Counted from the stretch's first letter, positions 45,727 through 54,449 are shown. The stretch is 64,000 bases of DNA from Enterococcus sp. DIV0212c (GCF_017377505.1 NZ_JAFREN010000003.1:124001-188000); one strand, 5' to 3'. Notes: generated from the sequence alone by a model not told the origin. Made by a program: numbers and translations.

Positions 45727-46578
45727 ATGGAAATCATAGAAAAAGCACCCGCAAAAATAAACTTGGGGTTGGATGCTCTCTATAAACGAAAAGATGGTTA
45801 TCATGAGCTAGAGATGATCATGGCAAGTGTAGATTTAGCAGATCGGCTGACTTTTACGTCGTTGCCGGAAAATAAAATAGTAATTGAAACAGACAGCTCT
45901 TTTTTACCAGTAGATAGAAGGAATCACGTGTATCAAGCAGCAGAATTGATGAAAAATACCTTCCATCTTACTCAAGGAGTCAAGATTAATATAGAAAAAA
46001 GAATTCCTGTCGCAGCTGGATTGGCTGGAGGAAGCAGTGATTGTGCTGCTGCTTTGCGGGGACTGAATCGGTTATGGAATTTAGGCTTATCTTTAGAAGA
46101 ACTAGCTGAGTTAGGCAGTAAGATTGGTTCCGATGTTCCTTATTGTATTCACGGAGGGACAGCTTTTGTCACAGGACGTGGGGAAAAAATTGAGTTTTTA
46201 CCATCGATGCCTCAGTGCTGGGTCGTTTTAGTGAAGCCTAAAATGAGTGTTTCTACCAGTTCAATTTTTGGTAGTTTATCATTCAATAGCATTCAGCATC
46301 CGGATATTTCTGGAGTGAGGTATGCAGTCGAAACAGATGATTATCAATTAATGACTGAAAAAATCGGTAATGCTTTAGAAGCTGTGACGATCAAACGTCA
46401 TCCAGTGATTCAGCAAATCAAAGATCGCATGATAAAATATGGTGCAGATGCCGCGTTAATGAGCGGCAGTGGTCCAACTGTTTTTGCGCTATGTGAGAAA
46501 AAGACGCGAGCACAACGGATTTATAATGGCTTAAAAGGTTTTTGTGATGAAGTCTATATTGTGCGGACATTGAAATAA
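45727..46578 (+). CDS. ispE: 4-diphosphocytidyl-2-C-methyl-D-erythritol kinase
   Basis: 283 residues, GHMP kinase. KAPAKINLGLDALYKR at residue 6, the ATP loop PVAAGLAGGSSDCAAAL near residue 94, and LMSGSGPTVFAL near the end. Fourth step of the methylerythritol phosphate pathway, complementing ispD and ispF. The ATG at 45727 follows TAGGTG. Confidence 0.94.
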   Translation: MEIIEKAPAKINLGLDALYKRKDGYHELEMIMASVDLADRLTFTSLPENKIVIETDSSFLPVDRRNHVYQAAELMKNTFHLTQGVKINIEKRIPVAAGLAGGSSDCAAALRGLNRLWNLGLSLEELAELGSKIGSDVPYCIHGGTAFVTGRGEKIEFLPSMPQCWVVLVKPKMSVSTSSIFGSLSFNSIQHPDISGVRYAVETDDYQLMTEKIGNALEAVTIKRHPVIQQIKDRMIKYGADAALMSGSGPTVFALCEKKTRAQRIYNGLKGFCDEVYIVRTLK

Positions 46579-46592
46579 TTAGTAGATAGATG

Positions 46593-46646
46593 AGACAGAA
46601 GAGGTTGGTTCTGATTTCTGTATTTACTCGTACTTAAGGTGTTGAA
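46593..46646 (+). repeat. Dispersed intergenic repeat, family 2, copy 2
   Basis: GAGACAGAAGAGGTT, TTCTG, TTTACTCGTA and GTGTTGAA match the copy at 38799-38856 in order and spacing. It merges into the ispE terminator. Confidence 0.45.
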
Positions 46647-46685
46647 CAAAAGTGATTTTTTCTTTTGTTTAACACTCTTTTTTTA
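46639..46685 (+). terminator. Terminator after ispE
   Basis: GTGTTGAACAAAAG pairs with CTTTTGTTTAACAC (one G-U) around a 9-nt loop, followed by a long T run. Confidence 0.85.
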
Positions 46686-46735
46686 TTATAAATAAGGAAC
46701 AATAAAAATACTTGTTTCTTTTTTTCTGTTTTCTC

Positions 46736-46764
46736 TTGACGTTCTCTTTTCCTTCTGGTAAATT
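46736..46764 (+). promoter_or_regulatory. adcACB promoter
   Basis: TTGACG, 17 bp, TAAATT. The predicted start site is about 8 bp before the Zur-like box, so a bound repressor would block initiation or escape. Confidence 0.65.
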
Positions 46765-46777
46765 AGTTCTTGCTACC

Positions 46778-46798
46778 AAATCGTAAATATTACGATTT
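46778..46798. promoter_or_regulatory. Zur-like zinc operator
   Basis: AAATCGTAA and TTACGATTT form perfect 9-bp arms around ATA. This is within one base of the B. subtilis Zur box. Located between the adc promoter and adcA; predicts repression by a zinc-loaded Fur-family protein. Confidence 0.85.
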
Positions 46799-46829
46799 AA
46801 ATAAGACAAATCGAAATGAGGACAAAAAG

Positions 46830-47798
46830 ATGAGAAAAAATAGCTGGAAATATATTGTCGGATTGCTACTAACAGCCGTGATTTTTACACTAACGGCTTG
46901 CGGTCAAACAAAAGAACAAGAAAAAGCTGGAAAAAGTGATACAATAAACGTTGTGACTACATTTTATCCAATGTATGATTTTGCTAAAAATGTGGTGGGT
47001 GACGCTGGAGATGTTCAGTTATTGATCCCGGCAGGAACAGAGCCTCATGATTATGAGCCAAGTGCCAAAGATATTGCGAAAATAACAGATGCAGACGTGT
47101 TTGTATATAATAGCCATGAGTTAGAGACTTGGGTCAAAGATGTTTTAGAAAATGTTGATGAGAAAAAAGTCGCTGTGGTTGAAGCGGCGGGGTCGATCAA
47201 TTTAATGGAAGGTGCTGCCCACGAGCATGATCATGGCGAAGAAGAGGCAGATCACGATGGACATGACCACGATCATGAATTAGACCCACATGTTTGGTTA
47301 GATCCAGTTTTAGCGAAAAAAGAAGTCGAAGCAATTCGTGATGCATTAGTGAAAAAATATCCAGATAAAAAAGAAACATTTGAGAAAAATTCAGCTGCGT
47401 ACCTAGAAAAATTATCAGACTTAGATAAAGAATACAAAGAAGCATTTACAGATGCTAAAAATAAAACTTTTGTGACACAACATGCTGCATTTGGCTATTT
47501 AGCTAAACAATACGGTTTAACGCAAGAATCGATTGCTGGAATTTCTCCAGATCAAGAGCCTTCACCAAGCCGTTTAGCAGAGTTGAAAAAATATATTAAA
47601 GAACATAATGTCTCAGTGATCTATTTTGAAACATCTGCTTCATCAAAAGTTGCCGAAACGTTGGCACGTGAAACAAATGTAGAATTAGCGGTGCTTAATC
47701 CGTTAGAAAGTATTACTCAAAAAGAACAAGACCAAGGCGAAGATTATATTTCAGTGATGAAAGCCAATCTTGACGCTTTGAAGAAAAGTATTAAGTAA
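46830..47798 (+). CDS. adcA: Zinc ABC transporter substrate-binding lipoprotein
   Basis: 322 residues. Lipoprotein signal with LTACG (cysteine near residue 24). ZnuA/AdcA cluster A-I fold with a histidine-rich flexible loop (HEHDHGEEEADHDGHDHDHE, about residues 130-150). Zinc ligands are expected at DYEPS-region His, HVWLDP, and VTQHAAFGY. The C-terminal ZinT domain of some AdcA proteins is absent. The ATG at 46830 follows GAGGAC. It captures zinc outside the cell for AdcB/AdcC. Confidence 0.93.
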   Translation: MRKNSWKYIVGLLLTAVIFTLTACGQTKEQEKAGKSDTINVVTTFYPMYDFAKNVVGDAGDVQLLIPAGTEPHDYEPSAKDIAKITDADVFVYNSHELETWVKDVLENVDEKKVAVVEAAGSINLMEGAAHEHDHGEEEADHDGHDHDHELDPHVWLDPVLAKKEVEAIRDALVKKYPDKKETFEKNSAAYLEKLSDLDKEYKEAFTDAKNKTFVTQHAAFGYLAKQYGLTQESIAGISPDQEPSPSRLAELKKYIKEHNVSVIYFETSASSKVAETLARETNVELAVLNPLESITQKEQDQGEDYISVMKANLDALKKSIK

Positions 47799-47802
47799 GT
47801 AG

Positions 47803-47842
47803 AATCGGGATAAAAGACATTCAGTTTTTTCTCCCGATTTTA
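47803..47842 (+). terminator. Attenuator-like hairpin between adcA and adcC
   Basis: AATCGGGA pairs with TCCCGATT around a 21-nt loop, followed by a short T stretch. Partial termination here would give more adcA than adcCB message. Confidence 0.5.
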
Positions 47843-47875
47843 AGCAGTTTATGAAGTTAAAGAAGGAGTAGAGTC

Positions 47876-48556
47876 ATGCATTATCTAGAAGTCAAAGACC
47901 TCACATTTTATTATGATGATGAGCCAGTCTTAGAAGATGTTTCATATTATGTTGATCCTGGCGAATTTGTGATTTTGACAGGTGAAAATGGCGCAGCGAA
48001 ATCGACATTGATTAAAAGTACTCTTGGGTTATTAAAACCAACCAAAGGTGAGATTACGATCGCTAAAGAAAATACCGTGGGCGAAAAACTGAGTATTGGT
48101 TATATTCCTCAGCAAGTTGCCTCATTTAATGCGGGATTTCCCAGCACTGTGATCGAGTTGGTTCGTTCAGGACGTTTTCCCCGTAATCGTTGGTTTAAAC
48201 CTTTAACAAAAAGAGACCATCAACATGTTGAAAAAGCATTAAAAGCAGTTGGTATGTGGGATATGCGGCATAAACGGATCGGAGAACTTTCTGGTGGACA
48301 GAAACAACGCATCAGTTTGGCTCGTATTTTTGCGACAGACCCTGATTTATTTATTTTAGATGAACCAACAACAGGGATGGATGAAACGTCTAGAAATGAA
48401 TTTTACCGCCTTTTACGGCATAATGCACATGATCATGGCAAAGCGATTTTGATGATCACACATGATCATGAAGATATTAAATCGTATGCGGATCGACAAA
48501 TTCGTTTAGTTCGGAAGGAGGATTCACAATGGAGATGCTTTCATATGAGTTCATGA
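47876..48556 (+). CDS. adcC: Zinc ABC transporter ATP-binding protein
   Basis: 226 residues. Walker A reads GENGAAKST (alanine before the lysine, as I recall from other AdcC proteins), signature LSGGQKQR near residue 138, Walker B LFILDEP. It powers zinc uptake through AdcB. Its end overlaps adcB by 28 bp. Confidence 0.93.
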   Translation: MHYLEVKDLTFYYDDEPVLEDVSYYVDPGEFVILTGENGAAKSTLIKSTLGLLKPTKGEITIAKENTVGEKLSIGYIPQQVASFNAGFPSTVIELVRSGRFPRNRWFKPLTKRDHQHVEKALKAVGMWDMRHKRIGELSGGQKQRISLARIFATDPDLFILDEPTTGMDETSRNEFYRLLRHNAHDHGKAILMITHDHEDIKSYADRQIRLVRKEDSQWRCFHMSS

Positions 48557-49365
48557 GAAAAGCCTTCTTGGCTGCAACCTTTATCTCGGTAATCGCACCG
48601 ATGTTAGGTGTGTTTCTTGTGATCAGAAGACAATCTTTAATGGCGGATACTCTTTCACATGTATCGTTAGCCGGTGTTGCTTTAGGATTCTTCTTAAATT
48701 GGAATCCAGATATTATGACGCTAGTTGTCGTGATCATTGCCGCAATTATTTTAGAATATCTACGGATGATTTACAGTACGTACTCGGAAATTTCGATTGC
48801 GATTTTGATGTCTGGTGGACTTGCTTTAGCTCTGGTGCTGATGAATCTCAGCGGAGGGAACTCAGCGGCTAGTATTCAGTCCTATCTGTTTGGTTCGATC
48901 GTGACGATCACATGGCAACAGGTCGTTATTTTGGCTGTATTATTTGTAGTATTAGTGATTTTGTTTGTCTTATTCAAACGTCCAATGTATGTGTTGACCT
49001 TTGATGAAGATACAGCACATGTAGATGGATTACCGATTCACTGGATGTCGATGTTATTCAACGTGATCACGGGTGTGGCGATTGCGGTGATGATCCCGAT
49101 TGCTGGAGCATTATTGATTTCGGCGATTATGGTTTTACCAGCTGCGATTGGGATGCGGATCGGCAAAGGGTTTAACACAGTTATTATTATTAGTGTTATC
49201 ATGGGATTGATTGGTATGTTAACAGGATTGACGGGATCTTATTATTTAGAAACGCCGCCAAGTGCCAGCATCACCTTGATTTTCATCGCTTTGTTCATCC
49301 TTGTCAGTATCGTCCGTAAAGTGGTAGTAACGATGCAACGAAATAAGAAGATGAGTCAGAGATAA
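48529..49365 (+). CDS. adcB: Zinc ABC transporter permease
   Basis: 278 residues with about eight membrane helices, ABC-3 family (ZnuB-like): [19 protein letters not shown] near residue 35 is the typical coupling region. ATG after AAGGAGG, inside adcC. It forms the channel of the zinc importer. Confidence 0.93.
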   Translation: MEMLSYEFMRKAFLAATFISVIAPMLGVFLVIRRQSLMADTLSHVSLAGVALGFFLNWNPDIMTLVVVIIAAIILEYLRMIYSTYSEISIAILMSGGLALALVLMNLSGGNSAASIQSYLFGSIVTITWQQVVILAVLFVVLVILFVLFKRPMYVLTFDEDTAHVDGLPIHWMSMLFNVITGVAIAVMIPIAGALLISAIMVLPAAIGMRIGKGFNTVIIISVIMGLIGMLTGLTGSYYLETPPSASITLIFIALFILVSIVRKVVVTMQRNKKMSQR

Positions 49366-49381
49366 ATCCGTTTAAACGAAT

Positions 49382-49428
49382 AGAAGATAAGAGGAAAAAC
49401 GAAAGTTTCTTCTTTTATCTTCTTTTTT
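49382..49428 (+). terminator. Terminator after adcB
   Basis: AGAAGATAA pairs with TTATCTTCT, with additional inner pairing, followed by six T. Confidence 0.75.
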
Positions 49429-49436
49429 GTTTCTTA

Positions 49437-49449
49437 AATTGCGAACTAT
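49437..49449 (+). promoter_or_regulatory. Candidate PurBox upstream of purR
   Basis: AATTGCGAACTAT matches 12 of 13 positions of the lactic acid bacteria PurBox AWWWCCGAACWWT. A second, weaker match (AATAACGAACCTA) lies at 49557-49569. TATAAT at 49496-49501 is a possible -10. Suggests autoregulation of purR. Confidence 0.4.
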
Positions 49450-49632
49450 TTTGCGTTTTTTTCAAAAAATGCTCGATTTTTTTTGCAAAACACCCTATAA
49501 TAGGGAACGATAGATTGTAAGGGAGTATCATTTATTTTACCTATTGAAAAATAATGAATAACGAACCTATAAAAAATAAGGGATAATAATTATTCTAGTG
49601 GATAATAAACCTTAAAGGAAAGAGGAGAAGAA

Positions 49633-50460
49633 GTGACAGATTCTAAAATTCGGAGAAGCGAACGATTGATTGATATGACACAATACTTGTTGGATCATCC
49701 ACATACATTAGTTTCTTTGACCCATTTTGCACAGCGTTATAAATCAGCTAAATCATCGATCAGTGAGGATTTGGCGATCATTAAAAAGACATTCAAACAA
49801 AGAGGTACAGGAATCCTTGAAACAATTCCAGGAGCGGCCGGCGGTGTTCGGTTTATCCCAGAAATTCCCTATGAGGAATCAAAAGAATTAGTTATGGCTT
49901 TGTGTGAACGTTTATCAGAGCAAGATCGTCTGTTGCCAGGAGGATATGTCTATCTTTCTGATTTGTTAGGACAGCCGGAATTATTGCGCCAAGTGGGAAG
50001 AATCATTGCTTCTAAATATTTAGGTGAACAAATCGATGCAGTTATGACTGTGGCGACAAAAGGTGTACCAATCGCACAAGCTGTTTCATATTACTTGAAT
50101 GTTCCGTTTGTGATCGTTCGTCGTGATTCAAAAATCACTGAAGGTTCTACCGTTAGTGTGAATTACGTTTCGGGTTCATCTGAGCGTATCGAAAAAATGG
50201 AATTATCAAAACGTAGCTTGAAGCGTGGTTCAAGAGTGTTAGTCGTGGATGACTTCATGAAAGGCGGCGGAACTGTTAACGGGATGAAGAGCCTGATCGA
50301 AGAATTTGAGGCAGAACTTGTTGGAATCACTGTATTTGCAGAGTCTAAATTTAAAGGGCAACGTGCAATCGAAGATTATACGTCATTGCTTTATGTAGAA
50401 GATGTAGATACAAGAACGAAAACGATTAATGTAGTTCCTGGAAATTATTTTGATAAATAA
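49633..50460 (+). CDS. purR: Purine operon regulator PurR
   Basis: 275 residues. N-terminal winged helix (residues 1-75, SLTHFAQRYKSAKSSISEDLAIIKK) and a phosphoribosyltransferase-like domain with the PRPP loop VLVVDDFMKGGGTVNGM near residue 200. It senses PRPP and controls purine synthesis genes through PurBoxes. The start is GTG at 49633 after GAGGAG. Confidence 0.94.
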   Translation: MTDSKIRRSERLIDMTQYLLDHPHTLVSLTHFAQRYKSAKSSISEDLAIIKKTFKQRGTGILETIPGAAGGVRFIPEIPYEESKELVMALCERLSEQDRLLPGGYVYLSDLLGQPELLRQVGRIIASKYLGEQIDAVMTVATKGVPIAQAVSYYLNVPFVIVRRDSKITEGSTVSVNYVSGSSERIEKMELSKRSLKRGSRVLVVDDFMKGGGTVNGMKSLIEEFEAELVGITVFAESKFKGQRAIEDYTSLLYVEDVDTRTKTINVVPGNYFDK

Positions 50461-50468
50461 AATCTGAT

Positions 50469-50511
50469 ATAGTGAGGCAAAGCTGATACTTAGTTTTGTC
50501 TCACTATTTTT
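50469..50511 (+). terminator. Terminator after purR
   Basis: ATAGTGAGGCAAA pairs with TTTGTCTCACTAT (one G-U), followed by T-rich sequence. Confidence 0.8.
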
Positions 50512-50656
50512 AATTCAAGCGACTTTTAAAATAACCACTTTTAGTTAACGAAATTTAAAATTAGGTGTATAGTTAGTCTGTAAGCAATTTTATCCAGTTT
50601 TTCCCACACATGAGTCATTAAAGTCTGGATGAATCAAATGAAAGAAGGCCAACACC

Positions 50657-51802
50657 ATGGAAAAACAAGAAAAAATCCAAATCCTAAAAGACATTGTCGC
50701 AATCAAATCAGTCAACGGCAACGAAAAAGAAGTTGCTGAGTATTTAAGCAAACTATTCAAGAAACACGGGATCGACTCAAGCTTTTTAGAATATGACAAA
50801 GACCGTGACAACCTAATTGTTGAAATCGGCAATAAAAATAGTGAAAAAGTCTTAGCGTTTTCTGGACATATGGACGTTGTTTCAGCAGGGAATGAAGCTG
50901 ATTGGACTTCTGATCCATTTAAACCTGAAATTCGTGATGGCAAAATGTATGGTCGCGGCACTTGTGATATGAAGAGTGGTTTAGCAGCTATGGCAATCGC
51001 GATGATTGAATTAAAAGAAGAGAATGCTGCATTTAATGGACGCCTCCGTTTGATCGCTACAGTTGGTGAAGAAGTCGGAGAATTAGGAGCAGAACAATTA
51101 ACCAAAGAAGGCTATGTCGATGATGTGACCTCAATGGTGATCGGTGAACCTTCCGGCTACGCAGGTATCGTTTATGCGCATAAAGGATCGATCAATTTTA
51201 AAGTAGAATCCCAAGGTAAGAACGCTCATAGCTCAATGCCGCAACTAGGGGTAAATGCAATCGATCATTTGAATGATTTTTATTCAAGAGCCAACCAATT
51301 ATTCCGCAGTGAAATCCACACAGATGAAGTCTTAGGTGATTTTATCTATAATGTAACGATGATTTCAGGTGGAGAACAAATCAACAGTATTCCTAGTGAA
51401 GCAAGTCTTCAAGGAAATATTAGAACGATTCCTGGTTACGATAATGATCTTGTAATAAAAAAAATGAACGAATTGATTGATGAGCTAAACAAAAAAGATA
51501 CGTATCATTTAACATTGAGCATTGAAGCAAATAAAATTTCAGTGAAAAGTGAAAAAGATTCTGATATCGCAAAAATTGCCCAACAAGTAGCGAAAAAACA
51601 AGTCAATGTGGATATTCCAATGGTTGGTGTATCTGGAACGACGGATGCCGCTGAATTTACCAAAGGGAAAAAGGCTTTTCCAGTGATTATTTTTGGTCCA
51701 GGAAATGAAACACCGCATCAAGTGGATGAATATGTAGATGTGGATAACTATTTGGAAATGGTAGATATTTATAAAGAAATGGCAACGACTTATTTAGCTT
51801 AG
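50657..51802 (+). CDS. M20-family metallopeptidase / ArgE-DapE-type deacylase
   Basis: 381 residues. Metal-binding motifs appear in order: SGHMDVVSAG near residue 71, GRGTCDMKSGLAAM near residue 98, VGEEVGELGA near residue 136, and a late histidine in GNETPHQVDEYV. The dimerisation domain lies between. Could be succinyl-diaminopimelate desuccinylase, acetylornithine deacetylase or a dipeptidase; sequence reading does not decide. Single gene with a good terminator. Confidence 0.88.
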   Translation: MEKQEKIQILKDIVAIKSVNGNEKEVAEYLSKLFKKHGIDSSFLEYDKDRDNLIVEIGNKNSEKVLAFSGHMDVVSAGNEADWTSDPFKPEIRDGKMYGRGTCDMKSGLAAMAIAMIELKEENAAFNGRLRLIATVGEEVGELGAEQLTKEGYVDDVTSMVIGEPSGYAGIVYAHKGSINFKVESQGKNAHSSMPQLGVNAIDHLNDFYSRANQLFRSEIHTDEVLGDFIYNVTMISGGEQINSIPSEASLQGNIRTIPGYDNDLVIKKMNELIDELNKKDTYHLTLSIEANKISVKSEKDSDIAKIAQQVAKKQVNVDIPMVGVSGTTDAAEFTKGKKAFPVIIFGPGNETPHQVDEYVDVDNYLEMVDIYKEMATTYLA

Positions 51803-51815
51803 TTGACGTTTGAAA

Positions 51816-51857
51816 AGAAGCTAGAATTGGCTATTCCCATTCCAGCTTCTTTTTTTG
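51816..51857 (+). terminator. Terminator after the M20 gene
   Basis: AGAAGCTAGAAT pairs with ATTCCAGCTTCT (one mismatch), followed by seven T. Confidence 0.8.
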
Positions 51858-51908
51858 TCGTTTTAAGTTGATTTAACTTGTTCATTCAATTGATAAAAAA
51901 AGTAATCA

Positions 51909-52823
51909 CTACAAAACTATTTGCTGGATTCCTTCTTCAATCGTTGTGATCTTAAATTCAGGGAACCGTTTTTTAAATTTATCTGAAACGAAGATATTAT
52001 CTTCTTTATAGCGCGGAAGCAGCTCTTTTAATTCTTTCAATTGATGACTGAACAGACTTCCTAAGTTAAATTGCCACATTTTTAGAACCGTATATGGAAG
52101 TTTTTTATTTAAAATCTGTTCGGATAAATTGATTATTTCAGAATACGTTTTGCTATCATCACAAGGTAAGTGCCACGTCTGACCGTAAGCATCTTCGGTG
52201 TTTCCGATCAAAGCCATTGCTTGACTGGCATCTGGTGTCCAAATCAGTGTTCGTAAGCTTGAATCGCTGAGAGGAACTCGAAGCTTCTTCCCTTGATTTA
52301 TGTTCTCAAAAATCATGGTATTCGTGATACTTTGTGTTTTACCAGGGCCATAAAATTCAGGTGCGCGACAAATAACTGCATCTATTTCTTTAGCGTTCAT
52401 CTTATCAAGTAACATTTGCGCCATATTTGCTCGTACAACTGCTTTTCTGCCTACTGGTCGAAAGGGGCTGTCATCTGTTTGAGGGGTACTATTTTTGGCA
52501 TACATATACGTATTATCGAAAAAAACTAATTTCGTTTGATTTTCGATACAAGATTTCATCACATTTGCCATCATTATGAGGAATTGTTCTTCCCACATGT
52601 GACTATCCATTGGAAGTCCAGCGGTAAAATAGACAATCTCACTTCCAGCGATTGCTTGATTCGTTTCTTCATAATTAAGCAGATTGGCTGGGAAAAGTTG
52701 ATCGCTTTCGTTGACCTTTTTAGGACTACGACTCACTAAGCGAAGATCTGTAGTAAAATTTTTGTGCAACTCCTTGGCGAGTTCTTGCCCGATTTGTCCA
52801 TTACTTCCTAAGATTGTTTGCAT
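51909..52823 (-). CDS. NAD(P)-dependent epimerase/dehydratase-like (atypical SDR)
   Basis: 304 residues from the ATG at 52823 (AGGAGG, 8 bp spacing; another ATG two codons earlier is too close). N-terminal Rossmann motif GSNGQIGQELAKEL. An N-terminal NAD(P) domain and a small C-terminal domain suggest an extended/atypical short-chain dehydrogenase. It overlaps the DJ-1-like gene by 23 bp and is last in an ArsR-controlled operon. Substrate unknown; quinone or reactive carbonyl detoxification is a reasonable guess. Confidence 0.8.
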   Translation of the reverse strand: MQTILGSNGQIGQELAKELHKNFTTDLRLVSRSPKKVNESDQLFPANLLNYEETNQAIAGSEIVYFTAGLPMDSHMWEEQFLIMMANVMKSCIENQTKLVFFDNTYMYAKNSTPQTDDSPFRPVGRKAVVRANMAQMLLDKMNAKEIDAVICRAPEFYGPGKTQSITNTMIFENINQGKKLRVPLSDSSLRTLIWTPDASQAMALIGNTEDAYGQTWHLPCDDSKTYSEIINLSEQILNKKLPYTVLKMWQFNLGSLFSHQLKELKELLPRYKEDNIFVSDKFKKRFPEFKITTIEEGIQQIVL

Positions 52824-53514
52824 GGTCATTTCCTCCTAAATCTACTTGATTCAATAGTAATTTTGCGACAGAACGAACAGAGAACGGGTTTTGTCCAGTG
52901 ATGATTCGTCCATCTTTTATAGCATAATCTTTATAAAAACGTTTCTTTTTAAAAGTCGCACCATTTTTTTCAGCAACCTCTTTATTTAAGAAAGGGACAA
53001 CAGATTTTTTTCCAGCAATTATTTCTTCAGTCGTTGTAAAACCTGTAATGGCTTTATTTGCGATCAGATAGTTTCCATTATCGTCCTTAATATTTAATAA
53101 ACCTGCAATACCATGACAAACGGAAACTAAATAACCGTTGTGCGCATAAATTTCTTTAGCGATTGTTTGTAGTTCTGTATTATCTGGAAAATCCCACATC
53201 ACACCATGTCCGCCAGTATAATATATCGCAAAATAGTCATCTGCATTTACTTCAGCTGGTTTTAGGGTATTCGTTAATCCTCGATAAACAAAATCAGGAT
53301 CTTCGTACACGCTTAAGATCGATTCATCCGTGTATTTCATACTTCTAGTGTCTAAGGGAATAAAACCGCCTTTTGGACTGACAAAATCATAGGCGATACC
53401 AGCTTTGTTTAACTCATCTACAAATTCAGCAGATTCACCTAACCATAAGCCAGTAGGTTCTTTGGTTCCTTGATATCTAGTAACATTTGTTTCTACGATC
53501 AATACTTTCTTCAA
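52801..53514 (-). CDS. DJ-1/PfpI family (Hsp31-like) protein
   Basis: 237 residues from a TTG at 53514 with AGAGGA six bases upstream. Class I glutamine-amidotransferase-like fold: LWLGESAEFVDEL near residue 22 (acidic partner) and the nucleophile cysteine in VSVCHGIAGLL near residue 130. Relatives act as chaperones or glyoxalase III/deglycase-like enzymes. The start lies one base past the ArsR stop, indicating an operon. Confidence 0.82.
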   Translation of the reverse strand: MKKVLIVETNVTRYQGTKEPTGLWLGESAEFVDELNKAGIAYDFVSPKGGFIPLDTRSMKYTDESILSVYEDPDFVYRGLTNTLKPAEVNADDYFAIYYTGGHGVMWDFPDNTELQTIAKEIYAHNGYLVSVCHGIAGLLNIKDDNGNYLIANKAITGFTTTEEIIAGKKSVVPFLNKEVAEKNGATFKKKRFYKDYAIKDGRIITGQNPFSVRSVAKLLLNQVDLGGNDHANNLRK

Positions 53515-53515
53515 T

Positions 53516-53845
53516 TTATTTCCTCTTTTCTGTAAAATCAATAATTTGGTCTATTAGCTGTTTCAATTGATTGATTTCTCCCAATTCATGGGTTAAATAG
53601 TAGAAATTTTTTGTACCTTCTCGTCGATAATCAACAATATTGGCATTTTTTAATACCTTTAAGTGATGAGAAACAGCAGGTCTTGATAAGCCGGATGCTT
53701 CAATCAAATCGGGTACTTGCAATCCTTGGCAAGCTTGATCTTCCATAAGTCGAAGGATGATTGTTTGGCGTTTTTCGTCACCTAAAGCGGTTAAAAAAGG
53801 ACTAAGTGCGGCGAAGCTTTCTTTTAATTCAGTCATTTTATTCAT
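53516..53845 (-). CDS. ArsR-family transcriptional regulator
   Basis: 109 residues, winged helix (QVPDLIEASGLSRPAVSHHLKVLK near residue 38, then a wing). No CXC-type metal site is evident (only one cysteine, in DQACQGLQ), so it may sense oxidation or electrophiles through that cysteine rather than metal. A perfect palindrome overlapping its promoter is the likely operator. First gene of ArsR-DJ-1-SDR. Confidence 0.85.
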   Translation of the reverse strand: MNKMTELKESFAALSPFLTALGDEKRQTIILRLMEDQACQGLQVPDLIEASGLSRPAVSHHLKVLKNANIVDYRREGTKNFYYLTHELGEINQLKQLIDQIIDFTEKRK

Positions 53846-53874
53846 AGGTAAACTCCTAGTTTTTTATTTAGAAA

Positions 53875-53912
53875 ATGCATTTATAGTTCGTTGGTTTAAA
53901 CTATTAAACCAA
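53875..53912 (-). promoter_or_regulatory. Operator and promoter of the ArsR operon
   Basis: TTGGTTTAA and TTAAACCAA (53891-53912) are perfect 9-bp arms around ACTA. On the minus strand TTTAAT, 17 bp, TATAAA forms a promoter whose -35 lies within the operator, so binding would repress. Confidence 0.7.
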
Positions 53913-54018
53913 AAGGACGAAGCTTTGTCAAACAATCCGCATCCTTTCAGAATGAAGTTGTTTTTCTAAGAGGGAATCGTCAATATATGTCCTGTCCATT
54001 GACCTTCATTCATCATAT

Positions 54019-54089
54019 TAACTATCAAGAAAATGAATTGTAACGATTCAAAATTAATATTGTTTTTTATAAAAAAAAAGCTCTATAAT
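54019..54089 (+). promoter_or_regulatory. Promoter A with paired LytTR-type repeats
   Basis: TAACTATCA (54019-54027) and TAACGATTC (54041-54049) start 22 bp apart. TTGTTT, 18 bp, TATAAT (54084-54089) follows. Two 9-bp direct repeats two helical turns apart are the form of LytTR-family binding sites. Spacing to the -10 box is identical in promoter B at 56815. Confidence 0.6.
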
Positions 54090-54121
54090 GAGTGTATATT
54101 ATGACGAGCAAGGAGAAGAAA

Positions 54122-54298
54122 ATGAGTACAGACGTGAAAAAGAAACGTGAACAATTGCATTTAACGCAGCAAGAATTAGCAGATATATTATATGTAACAA
54201 GACAAAGTATTTCGAATTGGGAAAATGGGAAAAGTCATCCGAATAGCGATATTCTTAAAATGTTAAGTAATATTCAGATAGATTGCCATAAACAATGA
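54122..54298 (+). CDS. Mini XRE-family protein, possibly truncated
   Basis: 58 residues from the ATG at 54122 after AAGGAG. It consists of little more than one helix-turn-helix (LHLTQQELADILYVTRQSIS). Relatives of this type usually continue with a linker and membrane or ligand domain; here the frame ends soon after LKMLSNIQIDCHKQ. Either a functional single-domain repressor or a truncated gene. The LytTR-like promoter directly upstream suggests it is expressed under control of the neighbouring two-component system. Confidence 0.6.
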   Translation: MSTDVKKKREQLHLTQQELADILYVTRQSISNWENGKSHPNSDILKMLSNIQIDCHKQ

Positions 54299-54379
54299 AA
54301 CTAAATCCCTTTTGAAAACGAGTCAGAAAACAAGTAGTAGCTTATCAAGTGCTAAAATAAAACTACTCCTTATAATAGA

Positions 54380-54449
54380 AGGTGTTTTGAAAATAATGCA
54401 TTTAGAAACAAGTATGAGATTTCTAAATGCACTATCTTCAAATACACCT
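54380..54449. repeat. 70-nt imperfect palindrome
   Basis: An inner perfect 12-bp stem (TGCATTTAGAAA with TTTCTAAATGCA, 11-nt loop) is enclosed by an outer stem (AGGTGTTTTGAA with TTCAAATACACCT). There is no T run on either side, so it is not an ordinary terminator. It could be the 3-prime structure of an RNA from promoter A or a miniature repeat. Confidence 0.45.
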
